DNA of 64,000 nt, taken from positions 2,135,001-2,199,000 of the forward strand of contig NZ_CP041186.1 in the NCBI RefSeq assembly GCF_006517175.1, given 5' to 3'. The notes beneath the pieces are model-generated. The model searched no databases. It saw nothing but the letters and a program-made list of their open reading frames with translations, and was not told where the DNA came from. Shown piece by piece: positions 52,336 to 60,452 of this stretch; the stretch's first letter is position 1, and the number at the start of each line of letters is the position of its first letter. A program made the position numbers and the translations under genes. Source of the stretch: Persicimonas caeni. Its GTDB lineage: Bacteria > Myxococcota_A > Bradymonadia > Bradymonadales > Bradymonadaceae.

Positions 52336-54123
52336 CTATTCAGTACGCTCCGACGCCTCGCCGCCTGCGCGCTCGAGCACCTTGAACTCCACGCGGCGGT
52401 TCTGCGCACGTGCCTGGGGCAGCTCGCTGGCGATGATCGGCTCGGTGTCGCCGTAGCCCTTGGCGGCCAGGCGTTCGGCGGGGACGTTGGCGCCCTCGAC
52501 CAAGAAGGTCTGGATCGCCTCGGCGCGCGCCTCGGCCAAGATCTGGTGCTCCTCTTCGGACATATTCTCCTGATCGGTGTGCGCGCCGATCTCGACCTTT
52601 TTGATGTCGGGGTTGGTGCGAATGATCAGGCCCACCTGCTGGAGCAGGTCGTAGGAATCCTTGTCGATGATCGCCTTGTCGGCCTCGAAGACGACCTTCT
52701 CGGTGAGCTTGATGCGGTCGCCGTCGAGCACCGCCTTCTGCTCCTCGGGCGGGCAGCCGTCGGTCGTCTGCAGGCCGGGCTCGTTGGGGCACTTGTCGTC
52801 GGCGTCGAGGATGCCGTCTTTGTCGTTGTCGGTGTCGGGACAACCGTCCTTGTCCTCGAAGCCGTCCTCGTCCTCGGGCTGCTCGGGGCACAGGTCGTTG
52901 GCGTCGACCACGCCGTCGTTGTCCGCGTCGGGGCCGCGCGCGCTGGGCGGCTCGGTGGGCATCGACGTCTCGCCGGCCTTGTCGGCCTCGGCGCCCTCTT
53001 CGCCCTTCGGTGCTTCTTCACCCTCGACCGGGCAGCCGTTATTGTCGGCCGGGCCCGGCGTCTGCGGGCACTGGTCCTCGATGTCGGCCACGCCGTCTTC
53101 GTCGTTGTCGGGGTCGGGGCAGCCGTCGGCGTCTTCGAAGCCGTCGATATCCTCGGCCTCACCTCGGCACTTGTCCTCGACGTCGCGCACGCCGTCCTGG
53201 TCGGAGTCGGTCTCCATGTAGGCGTAGCGAAGGCCCAAAAAGCCGCGAAACTCGGGAGCGCCCACGCCGCCGACGATGCCGCCGCCGGCGCCGGCCATGA
53301 CCGAGAACCCGCTGCGGGTGACGACCTTGGCGCCCAGAAGCCCCTCGAGGGGCGTGACGTCGTCGCCGAAGAAATCGCCGAACTCGGTACGCCCGTACAG
53401 CTCACCGCCCACGAGCAAAAGGCCGTTCAAGAACTCCGCCTCGGCGCCCAGGCCGTACTCGAAGCGCTCCCCGATCTCGATGTTGCGCACCGAGCGGTCC
53501 TCCTGGATGCGCACACCCAGGTTGGCCGCCACGAGCACGTTCTCCCAGCGGTAGTCGACCACCGCCCCGGGGGCGACCTCGACGCTCGAGTCACCCACGA
53601 GCGACTCTTGGCGGCCGGTGGGCAACGTCACGTCGACCAAGCCGGTGACGCCGACCGGAAACTTCTCGCGCGACAAGATCATGACCTTGGGCCGCAGCGC
53701 CATGTCCCCGATGACCCCGCCCTCGACGTTGTCACTGAACTCGCTGTCGTTGACGAAGTAGATCGGAACCTCGAGGTCGAGCTGGGCGATGTCGAAAAAG
53801 CCCACACCCGCCAGCACGTGCATCGCCAGCTGCTGGTCGATGATCGCCACGTTCTCGCCGCCCGCATCGGGCTCGAGCACCAGCGGCTCGCTCGAGTAGT
53901 TCAAGAAGACCGACCCGGTCGGCTCCAGGTGACCCAGCGTGGGCGAGGTCTCGACCGTATAGATCGAATACGGCCCCACCGCCGGGCGGAACGTCTGCAC
54001 GTCGAGCTGCAGCCCATCCTGAGCCGCCGCGCCCGCACTGAAGGCAGTCGCCAGAAGAAAGGCCAACCCGGCCAGCACCTTGTGCGAGGCCGATGACGAA
54101 CGCGATTTCGGGCAAGCAATCAT
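52336..54123 (-). CDS. OmpA-family outer-membrane protein with TSP3 repeats
   Basis: A 595-residue outer-membrane protein, a stand-alone relative of the second half of the 1781-residue protein at 45303. Signal peptide MIACPKSRSSSASHKVLAGL through SAGAAAQ; a barrel-like domain (about 35-320); TSP3 repeats (about 325-465), interrupted by a Lys/Glu/Pro linker near 390-410; and a C-terminal OmpA domain (about 465-595) with VEIGAHTDQENMSEEEHQIL and GYGDTEPI, expected to bind peptidoglycan. Start is the ATG at 54121-54123 with AGGAG five bases before; the ATG three bases upstream is too close. It is convergent with the MYXO-CTERM gene ending at 52061. Confidence 0.88.
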   Translation of the reverse strand: MIACPKSRSSSASHKVLAGLAFLLATAFSAGAAAQDGLQLDVQTFRPAVGPYSIYTVETSPTLGHLEPTGSVFLNYSSEPLVLEPDAGGENVAIIDQQLAMHVLAGVGFFDIAQLDLEVPIYFVNDSEFSDNVEGGVIGDMALRPKVMILSREKFPVGVTGLVDVTLPTGRQESLVGDSSVEVAPGAVVDYRWENVLVAANLGVRIQEDRSVRNIEIGERFEYGLGAEAEFLNGLLLVGGELYGRTEFGDFFGDDVTPLEGLLGAKVVTRSGFSVMAGAGGGIVGGVGAPEFRGFLGLRYAYMETDSDQDGVRDVEDKCRGEAEDIDGFEDADGCPDPDNDEDGVADIEDQCPQTPGPADNNGCPVEGEEAPKGEEGAEADKAGETSMPTEPPSARGPDADNDGVVDANDLCPEQPEDEDGFEDKDGCPDTDNDKDGILDADDKCPNEPGLQTTDGCPPEEQKAVLDGDRIKLTEKVVFEADKAIIDKDSYDLLQQVGLIIRTNPDIKKVEIGAHTDQENMSEEEHQILAEARAEAIQTFLVEGANVPAERLAAKGYGDTEPIIASELPQARAQNRRVEFKVLERAGGEASERTE

Positions 54124-54242
54124 CATCACTCCTAATACGCGGAAATTTCCCCCTGCTTGATACACTTCTATATCTTGACAGGCAACCAAACCTTGCCTAT
54201 AAACCGCTTCCCGTTTGGGCCGAAGGCCCTATTCGGGCACAC

Positions 54243-54316
54243 GCCAACGTAGCTCAGTCTGGTAGAGCAGCTCACTCGTAATGAGCAGGTCACCGGTTCG
54301 AGTCCGGTCGTTGGCT
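54243..54316 (+). tRNA. tRNA-Thr (anticodon CGU)
   Basis: 74 bases that fold into a full cloverleaf: acceptor GCCAACG/CGTTGGC, D stem GCTC/GAGC, anticodon stem GCTCA/TGAGC with loop CTCGTAA (anticodon CGT, reads ACG), T stem ACCGG/CCGGT with loop TTCGAGT, discriminator T. CCA is not encoded. Its 3' part is repeated in degenerate form at 57732-57772. Confidence 0.97.
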
Positions 54317-54443
54317 CTTCTTGAAGGGCTGGATGGTTGCTCCTCCCGTCGCGGTTGCTGGCCAATTTCGGCCTCGCCCCGCTCGGTCCGGATCAACCAC
54401 CCAGCCCTTCGATTTTTCTTGTACACTTTTTCGCGTGTGACCG

Positions 54444-54833
54444 ATGGAACCGGAAGAACTCGAAGAATTACGCGAGAAGCTCATCGTTCGGCGCGACGAG
54501 TTGATCGGCGCAGGAGACGTCGAATTCGAGCCTGTCAAAAAGGACCCGAGCTCGAAGGTCGACGAAGACGAGGCGCCGCTCACCGAGATGAATCAGGTGA
54601 TCGCGTCGCGGCGCAACAAGAATCGCAAGCTCGAACTCGAGCGAATCAACGTCGCGCTGCAACGGATCGCCAACAACCCGGATGAATTCGGCGAGTGTGC
54701 CGCGTGCGGCGAGATGATCCCGATCAAACGCCTCGAGCTGATGCCGTGGGCGCGCTACTGCGTCGCGTGCCAGGAGGAGCGGTCGGGCCCGCGCGGCCGT
54801 CGTCGTCGCCACCTCGCGGACTTCATCGATTGA
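54444..54833 (+). CDS. DksA/TraR-family C4 zinc-finger protein
   Basis: A 129-residue protein with a helical coiled start (MEPEELEELREKLIVRRDEL), conserved EMNQVIASRRN near 47-58, and the zinc finger CAACGEMIPIKRLELMPWAR (near 87-106) followed by YCVAC, giving Cys-x2-Cys-x17-Cys-x2-Cys. The C-terminus is basic. Family members bind RNA polymerase via its secondary channel and alter initiation, some with ppGpp. The key acidic tip residues of DksA are not clear here, so activity may differ. It lies 128 bases after tRNA-Thr and so just inside the island-like interval. Confidence 0.85.
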   Translation: MEPEELEELREKLIVRRDELIGAGDVEFEPVKKDPSSKVDEDEAPLTEMNQVIASRRNKNRKLELERINVALQRIANNPDEFGECAACGEMIPIKRLELMPWARYCVACQEERSGPRGRRRRHLADFID

Positions 54834-55030
54834 GCAGGCGCGCAGCCAACCTGCCCGCTCCGCACGAGTTGCCAGCCGCCCCACCGGGCTCGCCCCGGCC
54901 CCTTCCCCCACGTTCCCTTCGGTCACATGGGGCTAAAGAGACCCCTCTCCGCTACGCTACGAGGGGTGGCGCTTCGGCTTGCGCCTCCGCTTATCAAAAC
55001 GACTTGAGATTTGTGGGGAAGGATGAGGGT

Positions 55031-55215
55031 TTGCCCCGGTGGACGGAAAGCCTGACAGCTAGACCCACGCCTTGCACGAACTCCCCTCCGCCCCACCGGG
55101 CTTGCCCCGGTGGACGGAAAGCCTGACAGCTAGACCCGCGCCTTGCACGAATCCCCCTCCGCCCCACCGGGCTTGCCCCGGTGGACGGCAAGCCTGACAG
55201 CTAGCCCCACGCCCC
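55031..55215. repeat. 71-bp tandem repeat, about 2.6 copies
   Basis: TTGCCCCGGTGGACGG recurs at 55031, 55102 and 55173, a period of 71 bp. Each unit contains CCACCGGG/CCCCGGTGG, able to form a hairpin, and GAAAGCCTGACAGCTAGACC. The third copy is slightly diverged and incomplete. The units contain stops in most frames, so they are not coding. Confidence 0.95.
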
Positions 55216-55226
55216 TCCCCTCTCAG

Positions 55227-55302
55227 GCGGCGCGCAGCGCCGCGGAAGACATTGAGCAATGCGTTGAGGAGGTCAACGGGGTGGAAGACCTCGTCATCCT
55301 GA
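55227..55302 (+). pseudogene. Possible remnant of a BON-domain gene
   Basis: AARSAAEDIEQCVEEVNGVE in one plus frame resembles the last helix and strand of BON domains (xxAExxVxxVxGVxxV). There is no upstream part, because the 71-bp repeats abut it. Support is only similarity of pattern. Confidence 0.3.
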
Positions 55303-55757
55303 AAGGACGTGTCCCCGCTCAATTATGCGGGCTCCTACAAATGGGCGAGCTCGCTGGCCTCGAGGTCGGCTTCCCTCGGCGCGGCCTGGTCGGGTGCGTC
55401 GTCGGGGAGCGTGGTTCCCGGTCGTTAGCGGGTACGGTCGCTCGTGTGAGTGCGCTGCCCATCGACGGACACGCGATGAACAACGCCATTGACCAAGCGG
55501 CCGACGAGCTCGGCGTGCCGAATGTTCTGGAGTACGTCGAGCGATTCCGTCGTGCTCGAGAAAAGTGGGTCCGACGGCTCGAAACGCAAGGTGAACCTCC
55601 AAAAGTCTGCACTCGGCTCGAATAGAGCAAGCCCTCCCCAACGGCACTCTCGCCGCGATTCTTCAGAAAGTACGCAACAAATCGGGCGCTTCTGCCGAAA
55701 ACGATAGTGAGGGGTGAGAGACATCCTTACCTTATCCTGACACCTATGGAGGCAAAT

Positions 55758-55982
55758 ATGCTGGAGCAGATACTGGAACGCCTGACGCCCGACCCGAAAG
55801 TCGCCGTCGCGTGCGCCTTGGAGCGCGTCGACGATCTCACGCTGGAGCAGTGCCGGCTCGAGCTCTACTGGATGGAGCGCTGGCAGGAGGTGGGGCGGCT
55901 GAACCGTACGACCGGGCCGCGGGTGATGGCGAAGCTGAAGGATCGGATTACTGTGAGATGCAAGCGCAAGCCTGCTGCATAG
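55758..55982 (+). CDS. Small protein of unknown function
   Basis: A 74-residue protein starting MLEQILERLTPDPKVAVACA, mostly helical and charged with a basic C-terminus (RITVRCKRKPAA). The ATG at 55758 is preceded by GGAGG five bases away, which decides the start over the two earlier in-frame ATGs. No signal peptide and no recognised domain. It stands between the tRNA-proximal repeats and the lower-GC gene pair. Confidence 0.6.
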   Translation: MLEQILERLTPDPKVAVACALERVDDLTLEQCRLELYWMERWQEVGRLNRTTGPRVMAKLKDRITVRCKRKPAA

Positions 55983-56069
55983 CATCGAAATTTTCTGTAC
56001 AGTTCGGATTGTACTGATACATATTCAGGCCTGACATTGTAACTGCCCACTTGTTTTTATGGGGGTGAG

Positions 56070-56621
56070 ATGAAGACGTGCAAGTACGACACCTTCTCCG
56101 AGGCCATACAGGCATCTGATGGTGAGCTTCCTGAATTCGATGGGAACGGCAATCTCCCACCAGGAGACTATCGCCCCACAGAAGGTGAGCTTAGAAGTCG
56201 TTTTGCTGAGTGGCACACGCTCAGCACTCGGCCGGAGGTTTATCGAGTGTGGAGAATTCGGCGACGGGACTTGGTTGGGGCTGGATGCCCCAAGGACGCT
56301 GCCTTACTAGTGAACGGGAGCTTCACCACTGAGAAATCACATCCTGAAGACGTGGACTTCTGTGTGGAGGTTGAAGTCCCAGGAATGGACGGGTCATCGC
56401 TGAGTTCAGTGAAGGATATCATTGACCTGCTTCCCGGTAACAAGAAGGACCACAAGCGGATTCATGCCTTTCCGGTGTACGTTCTCCCTGAGGATCACCC
56501 CATGTACCAAGCCGTTACTGTCGAGGGTATGAGATATTGGCTAAAATGGTTTGGCAGGGACCGTAGCAGCAACCCCAAGGGTCGTGTTTGGGCGACCATA
56601 GGAGGGCACCGTGACAAGTAA
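56070..56621 (+). CDS. Nucleotidyltransferase-fold protein (DUF6932-like), first gene of an island pair
   Basis: A 183-residue protein. Residues 82-96 read NGSFTTEKSHPEDVD: Gly83-Ser84 followed by Glu93, Asp94 and Asp96, a nucleotidyltransferase signature of the DUF6932 sort (GSFxTxxxxPxDVDxxV). About 65 residues precede the fold, and a C-terminal region after 120 contains HAFPVYVLPEDHPMYQAV. Codon use and lower GC than the neighbours suggest recent transfer. It overlaps the next gene by 11 bases. Nucleotidyltransferases of this kind occur in toxin-antitoxin and defence loci; here that is an inference from the pairing, not shown. Confidence 0.65.
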   Translation: MKTCKYDTFSEAIQASDGELPEFDGNGNLPPGDYRPTEGELRSRFAEWHTLSTRPEVYRVWRIRRRDLVGAGCPKDAALLVNGSFTTEKSHPEDVDFCVEVEVPGMDGSSLSSVKDIIDLLPGNKKDHKRIHAFPVYVLPEDHPMYQAVTVEGMRYWLKWFGRDRSSNPKGRVWATIGGHRDK

Positions 56622-57579
56622 CAACCATCTTGAACCCAGGCCTGCTCACGTTGTCCGGGAGGAGATTGGAGATCTTGAGGCATATCTTCACGGCATACCT
56701 GAAGGCATTCGCTCATCTGGGGCTTTTGCTGCGTATGAGAGCAGGCTCAAAGGCCTGAAGGACGAACTCTACTGGTCTGAACTGGGGGCTGAGGCTGAGA
56801 AACGAAATGAGTCCTTGATGGACCTGCGTCTCCACAACAGTCGAGATGTTGCAACAGTTCCCCCAACAATGCTCGGTGAGTTGCTCAAGAAGTGGCAACG
56901 CTTTTACGACGCGCTAGGGCAATCAGCCAAAGGTGAGGCGACGCCTCGCGGCTTTATCGCGAGAGACATCACCAAGCAAACTCAACTTGGTGTTCTTGCA
57001 ACGCCTCCCGGATCTTTCGTGGTACGAATGGTGCTGCAACCTGAGCAACAGGCAATCGATCCATCTGAATCATTGGCTTTCAGGGCATACGGACTCCTTC
57101 AAGGGCTTGCGGCCGTTGGCGATGATTCTGCTCAGCTTCGAGCCGAATACCAAAAGGTCCAGGCACGTGTTGCCTCACACTACGTTGACATCCTTCAACT
57201 GCTCGACGGTGAGCACCTTGATGTGGATGTGAACCTGGCCACGCCAGGTGGAGCAGTTGGGTTTGAGCATACTGGAATCAGCCATTCTTGGGCTGCATCA
57301 GCACAATCTGCCTTCACGGATTCAATCGAGTTTGAGGAAAACGAACTTGCACTCGTGGGTCTCTTAAGTGGCGCAAACCTTCGAAGGCTCACATTCGAGT
57401 TGGATCTTGGACAAGATGACGCAATCAAAGGCGACATCTTCCCAGACCTACAAACACGAGTTGATGGTGCTGTAATCGGTGCCAGATATAAGGCTATCGT
57501 AAGAGAGCGCGTTGAATTCGATAAAATGCAGGGGCGGCCGAATATATCGTATGTGTTGATCGGCTTGGAGCCTGACTAA
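56611..57579 (+). CDS. Partner of the nucleotidyltransferase, unknown
   Basis: A 322-residue protein. The N-terminal third (1-110) is helical and charged, beginning MTSNNHLEPRPAHVVREEIG. The C-terminal part (about 115-322) is mixed alpha/beta, with VVRMVLQPEQQAI, LVGLLSGANLRRLTFELDLG and GARYKAIVRERVEF, a strand pattern seen in several unassigned families found beside defence genes. I recognise no catalytic motif and no membrane segment. The GTG start at 56611 has GGAGG six bases before and lies inside the upstream gene. Low GC is shared with that gene. Confidence 0.6.
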   Translation: MTSNNHLEPRPAHVVREEIGDLEAYLHGIPEGIRSSGAFAAYESRLKGLKDELYWSELGAEAEKRNESLMDLRLHNSRDVATVPPTMLGELLKKWQRFYDALGQSAKGEATPRGFIARDITKQTQLGVLATPPGSFVVRMVLQPEQQAIDPSESLAFRAYGLLQGLAAVGDDSAQLRAEYQKVQARVASHYVDILQLLDGEHLDVDVNLATPGGAVGFEHTGISHSWAASAQSAFTDSIEFEENELALVGLLSGANLRRLTFELDLGQDDAIKGDIFPDLQTRVDGAVIGARYKAIVRERVEFDKMQGRPNISYVLIGLEPD

Positions 57580-58019
57580 AAGAAGTGAGGCGACGTGCAA
57601 AGCTCCCCAATGGGTGCAAAGCGAGGTGCAAAGTGAAGTCTGTCTGACCCTGTGTCGGGACTGGCTTCGATAGCTCAAACGCCACCCGAGCGCCGCGTAA
57701 ATCCACAGCAGGAGAGAACCTCGCTCCCACCTAACGAGCAGGTCACCGGCTCAAATCCGGTCGTTGACTCTCTCGCACATCCTCCCCCCTTGACCCCCCT
57801 CACCCGTCCGGCTACAGTCGCCCTTACGCAACAACATCACCCGCGGGGAATAGCAGCGTGTGGCCCTCCTCGCGGACGCTGGGCTAGGCCACGCAGTTCG
57901 CGCCGCGGAGGTGTCCCGCCACCACGAGGGGATGGGCGTTGAGAGGACAGCCGAGCTATTGGACCGCCACGTAACCTGAATCACTGTCGCCAAGACAGAA
58001 CTGTAAGGAGAGTGACTCC
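57580..58019. other. Spacer with GTGCAAAG repeats and a short open frame
   Basis: GTGCAAAG occurs three times (57595, 57614, 57626), beside AGTCTGTCTGACCC. A degenerate tRNA copy follows (57732-57772, listed separately). A GTG-started 39-codon frame at 57860-57979 (VALLADAGLGHAVRAAEVSR onward) has plausible composition but no ribosome-binding site, so it is not called. A CTGTC/GACAG hairpin precedes the next gene. Confidence 0.45.
57732..57772 (+). other. Degenerate copy of the tRNA-Thr 3' region (possible att-like site)
   Basis: GAGCAGGTCACCGG is identical to the tRNA-Thr gene at 54243, and the rest (T arm to acceptor end, CCGGTCGTTG) has only about five changes over 40 bases. Weaker similarity extends upstream through the anticodon arm, where U33 is lost, so it cannot be a working tRNA. 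It is in the same orientation as the intact gene, 3.4 kb away. Confidence 0.8.
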
Positions 58020-58829
58020 ATGGCTATCAAACGCACCCTTGGCTATCGCAAAAGTAGTGTCGGGAGCCGCGAATTCGTGCTCAAGAAGACCCGTCCCATC
58101 GCCGAGGACCTGGGCAACGAGCGTCTGGTCGAAAAGATCGACCTCGGCCTCGACAAATACCGCACCGCCGCGACCCTGCGGCTCAAGTACCTGATGCAGC
58201 GCGACACCAACCGCAGCGCGCGCAACGAGGCGGTCAAGCTCGACGTCGACGTCGACAACACCGTCAGCGACCTGTTCGGCCTCATCGAGCTGCACGCCAA
58301 CCGCCGTCGCGAAAGCGACAAGAAGAAGGCCGCCCAACGTATCATGAAACGCGTCTTCCCCTCCGGCGGCGTCTTTCCCATCACCTCGAGCCAGTACGAC
58401 GAAGAGCACGCGCTCATCAACACCCTCGTCGACGAGCTCGAGCAGAACTTCGCCGACGAGATCGACCTGCTCGACGCGCGCGACCTGCTCGAAGACCTCG
58501 AAACGGTCAACGCCGAGTTCGGCAAGGCGCTCGACATCATCGACCGCGACGTCGTCACCTACGCCGAGTTGCAGGCGCAGATCGAAGACGCCGAGGACGC
58601 CTTCAACAAGGTGATGCTCATCATCCACGCCGACTACTGCGACGACGACGCCACGCGCCAAAAGCTGCTCGAGGCCGCCGAGGCGCAGGACGCACGCACC
58701 GCCGCCTACTACAGGCGACGCGGCGTTCCCCCGGAGGTCGACCCGGATACCGGCGAGCCCATCGAGGACGTCGACACCGACCCGGTCGTCGACGAAGACG
58801 TCGACGTCGACGAGCCGGTGACCAACTAA
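58020..58829 (+). CDS. Acidic helical protein of unknown function
   Basis: A 269-residue cytoplasmic-looking protein, start MAIKRTLGYRKSSVGSREFV, largely alpha-helical with a strongly acidic C-terminus (VDTDPVVDEDVDVDEPVTN). No signal peptide, no membrane helix, one Cys (near 211). No catalytic motif is recognised; the helical pattern could be a coiled-coil or four-helix bundle. AAGGAG lies eight bases before the ATG. It is monocistronic with a perfect terminator downstream, suggesting it is well expressed. Confidence 0.7.
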   Translation: MAIKRTLGYRKSSVGSREFVLKKTRPIAEDLGNERLVEKIDLGLDKYRTAATLRLKYLMQRDTNRSARNEAVKLDVDVDNTVSDLFGLIELHANRRRESDKKKAAQRIMKRVFPSGGVFPITSSQYDEEHALINTLVDELEQNFADEIDLLDARDLLEDLETVNAEFGKALDIIDRDVVTYAELQAQIEDAEDAFNKVMLIIHADYCDDDATRQKLLEAAEAQDARTAAYYRRRGVPPEVDPDTGEPIEDVDTDPVVDEDVDVDEPVTN

Positions 58830-58867
58830 CCCGACGCACCACAAACTTAACAACAACAAGCCGCACC

Positions 58868-58925
58868 ATTTGGCCGACGCGACCCGGGTCCTCCGCCCCT
58901 GTCGCGTCGGCCAAATTCATTTTTG
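58868..58925 (+). terminator. Rho-independent terminator with a perfect 16-bp stem
   Basis: Arms ATTTGGCCGACGCGAC and GTCGCGTCGGCCAAAT (58868-58883 and 58901-58916) pair perfectly, followed by TCATTTTT. It lies 39 bases after the stop of the acidic helical protein gene. Confidence 0.88.
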
Positions 58926-59756
58926 AGAGGGTTATCACAACCCTCCGACGCCCCTCGAAGCACGATCTCCCCCCATTCGCATAACATGTAAGCGACCTTC
59001 AAAATCGCTCGCCGACACATTCGATCAATATGTAAGCGAGTCGTAGAATTGCTCGCCGTAGGATTGCGATAACGTGAAGCCGACCTCCAAGGCGGCTCAC
59101 TCGAGCATTCCCCCAACCCTCACCGCTCTGATCTGTCGCGAGCCCGCAGGATGCGATCAATCCTCGCCCCAGCCTTCCACCCCCTTACCGACCCATTCGT
59201 GCACCCCTGCGCCGAGCCTCGCCGAGCCAACCGCGCCCCTTGCATCAACCCCACACCGAGCTTTCGAGCGACTGACGATCACGTTATCGCAACCTCACGA
59301 CGAGCAATTCCGCAACTCGCCGACCCATTGCGACAACCCCACATCGAGCAATTTTTCGCCGCCGCGAGCCCTGCGCCCACCCTCGCGCGACGCATCCACC
59401 CCGCCGTCGAGCCCTGCTGCAATGGTCGACGAGGGGGTCGAGGCCCTGGGCGAGGGTTCGGGGGCAGGCGCACGGCAGGAGCGCCGCAGGGCGGCCCGAC
59501 CACCTGTCGAGCGTCGACCCCTTGTCCCCCAACCTCCCTACGCTTGCGCTCCGGTCGGATGCGGCTACAGAGGCCTCCCTCGGCTACGCCTCGTCCGGCG
59601 CGCTTCGCCTCCGGCTCGCTTATCGGGTGGGCTTACGAGTGTCCGTTAAACCAGAGCAACGTCACACTTCGGTGTCACCCCACTAGCGAGCACCGCCGCA
59701 AACATGCAACATGCCTCGCGTTCGTTCCCGCGTTTGTCCTTGGGGGGTAGTCGCTC
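58926..59756. other. Long non-coding, repeat-rich stretch
   Basis: No gene is supported over about 830 bases. It begins with degenerate 44-bp repeats (58983-59101, listed separately), continues with C-rich sequence carrying scattered ATTGCGA, TCGAGCAATT and CGAGCAATTC words (59280-59360) related to the tandem array at 7604-7930, and ends with CTTCGCCTCCGGCTCGCTTA, also found in near form at 54965-54995. Short open frames here have no start signals. Confidence 0.5.
58983..59101. repeat. Degenerate 44-bp tandem repeats
   Basis: Units at 58983-59026 and 59027-59070, with a partial third to 59101. Both full units start AA(C/T)ATGTAAGCGA and contain GCTCGCCG at the same position. The second contains ATTGCTCGCCG, identical to the core of the array at 7604-7930. 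Confidence 0.8.
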
Positions 59757-60452
59757 ATGTCTGCACGTCCACGTCTCCACCATCGAAGTATCCACCACAC
59801 CATGTGCCAGGTCTCGCCTGGTCTCGGCCAAGCCATCCTCGCCGCGCTCGTCTGCATGATGTTTGCCGGTTGCAGAACCGTCACGCCCAGGCAGGTCGCG
59901 TTCTCGCCGAATCACGCCGAAGTCACCGATCCCTACACGACCACCGAGGTCCGGGAGGCGAAGGCCTGCCGGTCGACGCTGCTGTACATCTTCGGCAGCG
60001 GTGATGCCTCGTTGAGGCAGGCGATGGACCAGCTCCCGGAGTCGAGCGCGGCGATGCGCCTGGCTGTCGTCACGGTCGACGTCGAGTACACGAACCTCCT
60101 GCTGGCTGCGGAGTCGTGCACGCTAGTCACGGCGACGTATGTGGTCGGCGGGCGCGCGGCGGCTGGCGCCCCAGATCTCTTCGCGGATGTGGCCGACGAG
60201 GGCGCTGCAGAGGACGATGCGATGGCGCCACCGCCACCGCCTGGCGAAGAAGCTCCTGCTGACGAGGCGCACGTCCCGGAGGTCGAGCAGCCCCCTGAGC
60301 AGCGATGGCTCGGCTCGGTCGAGGACATCTATGAAGCGCGCCAGGAGCCTCGCTGCGCGTGGCTCACCGACTCGCCACCGTTAGGTAGTCGAAGCGCAGC
60401 AGGATGTCGTCGACTTTGTCGAAGAGCAGCCCCTCGCTGCCGTCGCGGCTGA
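59757..60452 (+). CDS. TRL-like lipoprotein
   Basis: A 231-residue lipoprotein: hydrophobic segment with lipobox MFAGC (near residue 39), then residues about 65-110 (VREAKACRSTLLYIFGSGDA, then SLRQAMDQ), which match the small TRL-like lipoprotein domain (GxAxxxxxLGxxxxGDAS). The second half is Pro/Glu-rich and disordered. The start at 59757 is favoured by GGGGGG about eight bases upstream; an ATG at 59802 would also give a signal peptide. The last 29 codons run antisense across the end of the next gene. The role of the family is unknown. Confidence 0.6.
   Translation: MSARPRLHHRSIHHTMCQVSPGLGQAILAALVCMMFAGCRTVTPRQVAFSPNHAEVTDPYTTTEVREAKACRSTLLYIFGSGDASLRQAMDQLPESSAAMRLAVVTVDVEYTNLLLAAESCTLVTATYVVGGRAAAGAPDLFADVADEGAAEDDAMAPPPPPGEEAPADEAHVPEVEQPPEQRWLGSVEDIYEARQEPRCAWLTDSPPLGSRSAAGCRRLCRRAAPRCRRG

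Larger units (their letters stand above)
54834..55757. other. Repeat-rich spacer with no intact gene
   Basis: About 925 bases. The first part (54860-54990) has the CCCCTTCCCC and CTTGCGCCTCCGCTTATC words of a dispersed repeat; 55031-55215 is the 71-bp tandem repeat listed separately. From 55227 on, the plus frame shows a short stretch resembling the end of a BON domain, and 55476-55625 is a 50-residue open frame (starting MNNAIDQAADELGVPNVLEY) with plausible composition but no start signal. I do not call either as a gene. Confidence 0.5.

Noticed and set aside
57732-57772. Second functional tRNA gene
   Set aside because: U33 and several stem pairs are lost and the 5' half is not recognisable, so it is a remnant rather than a working tRNA.
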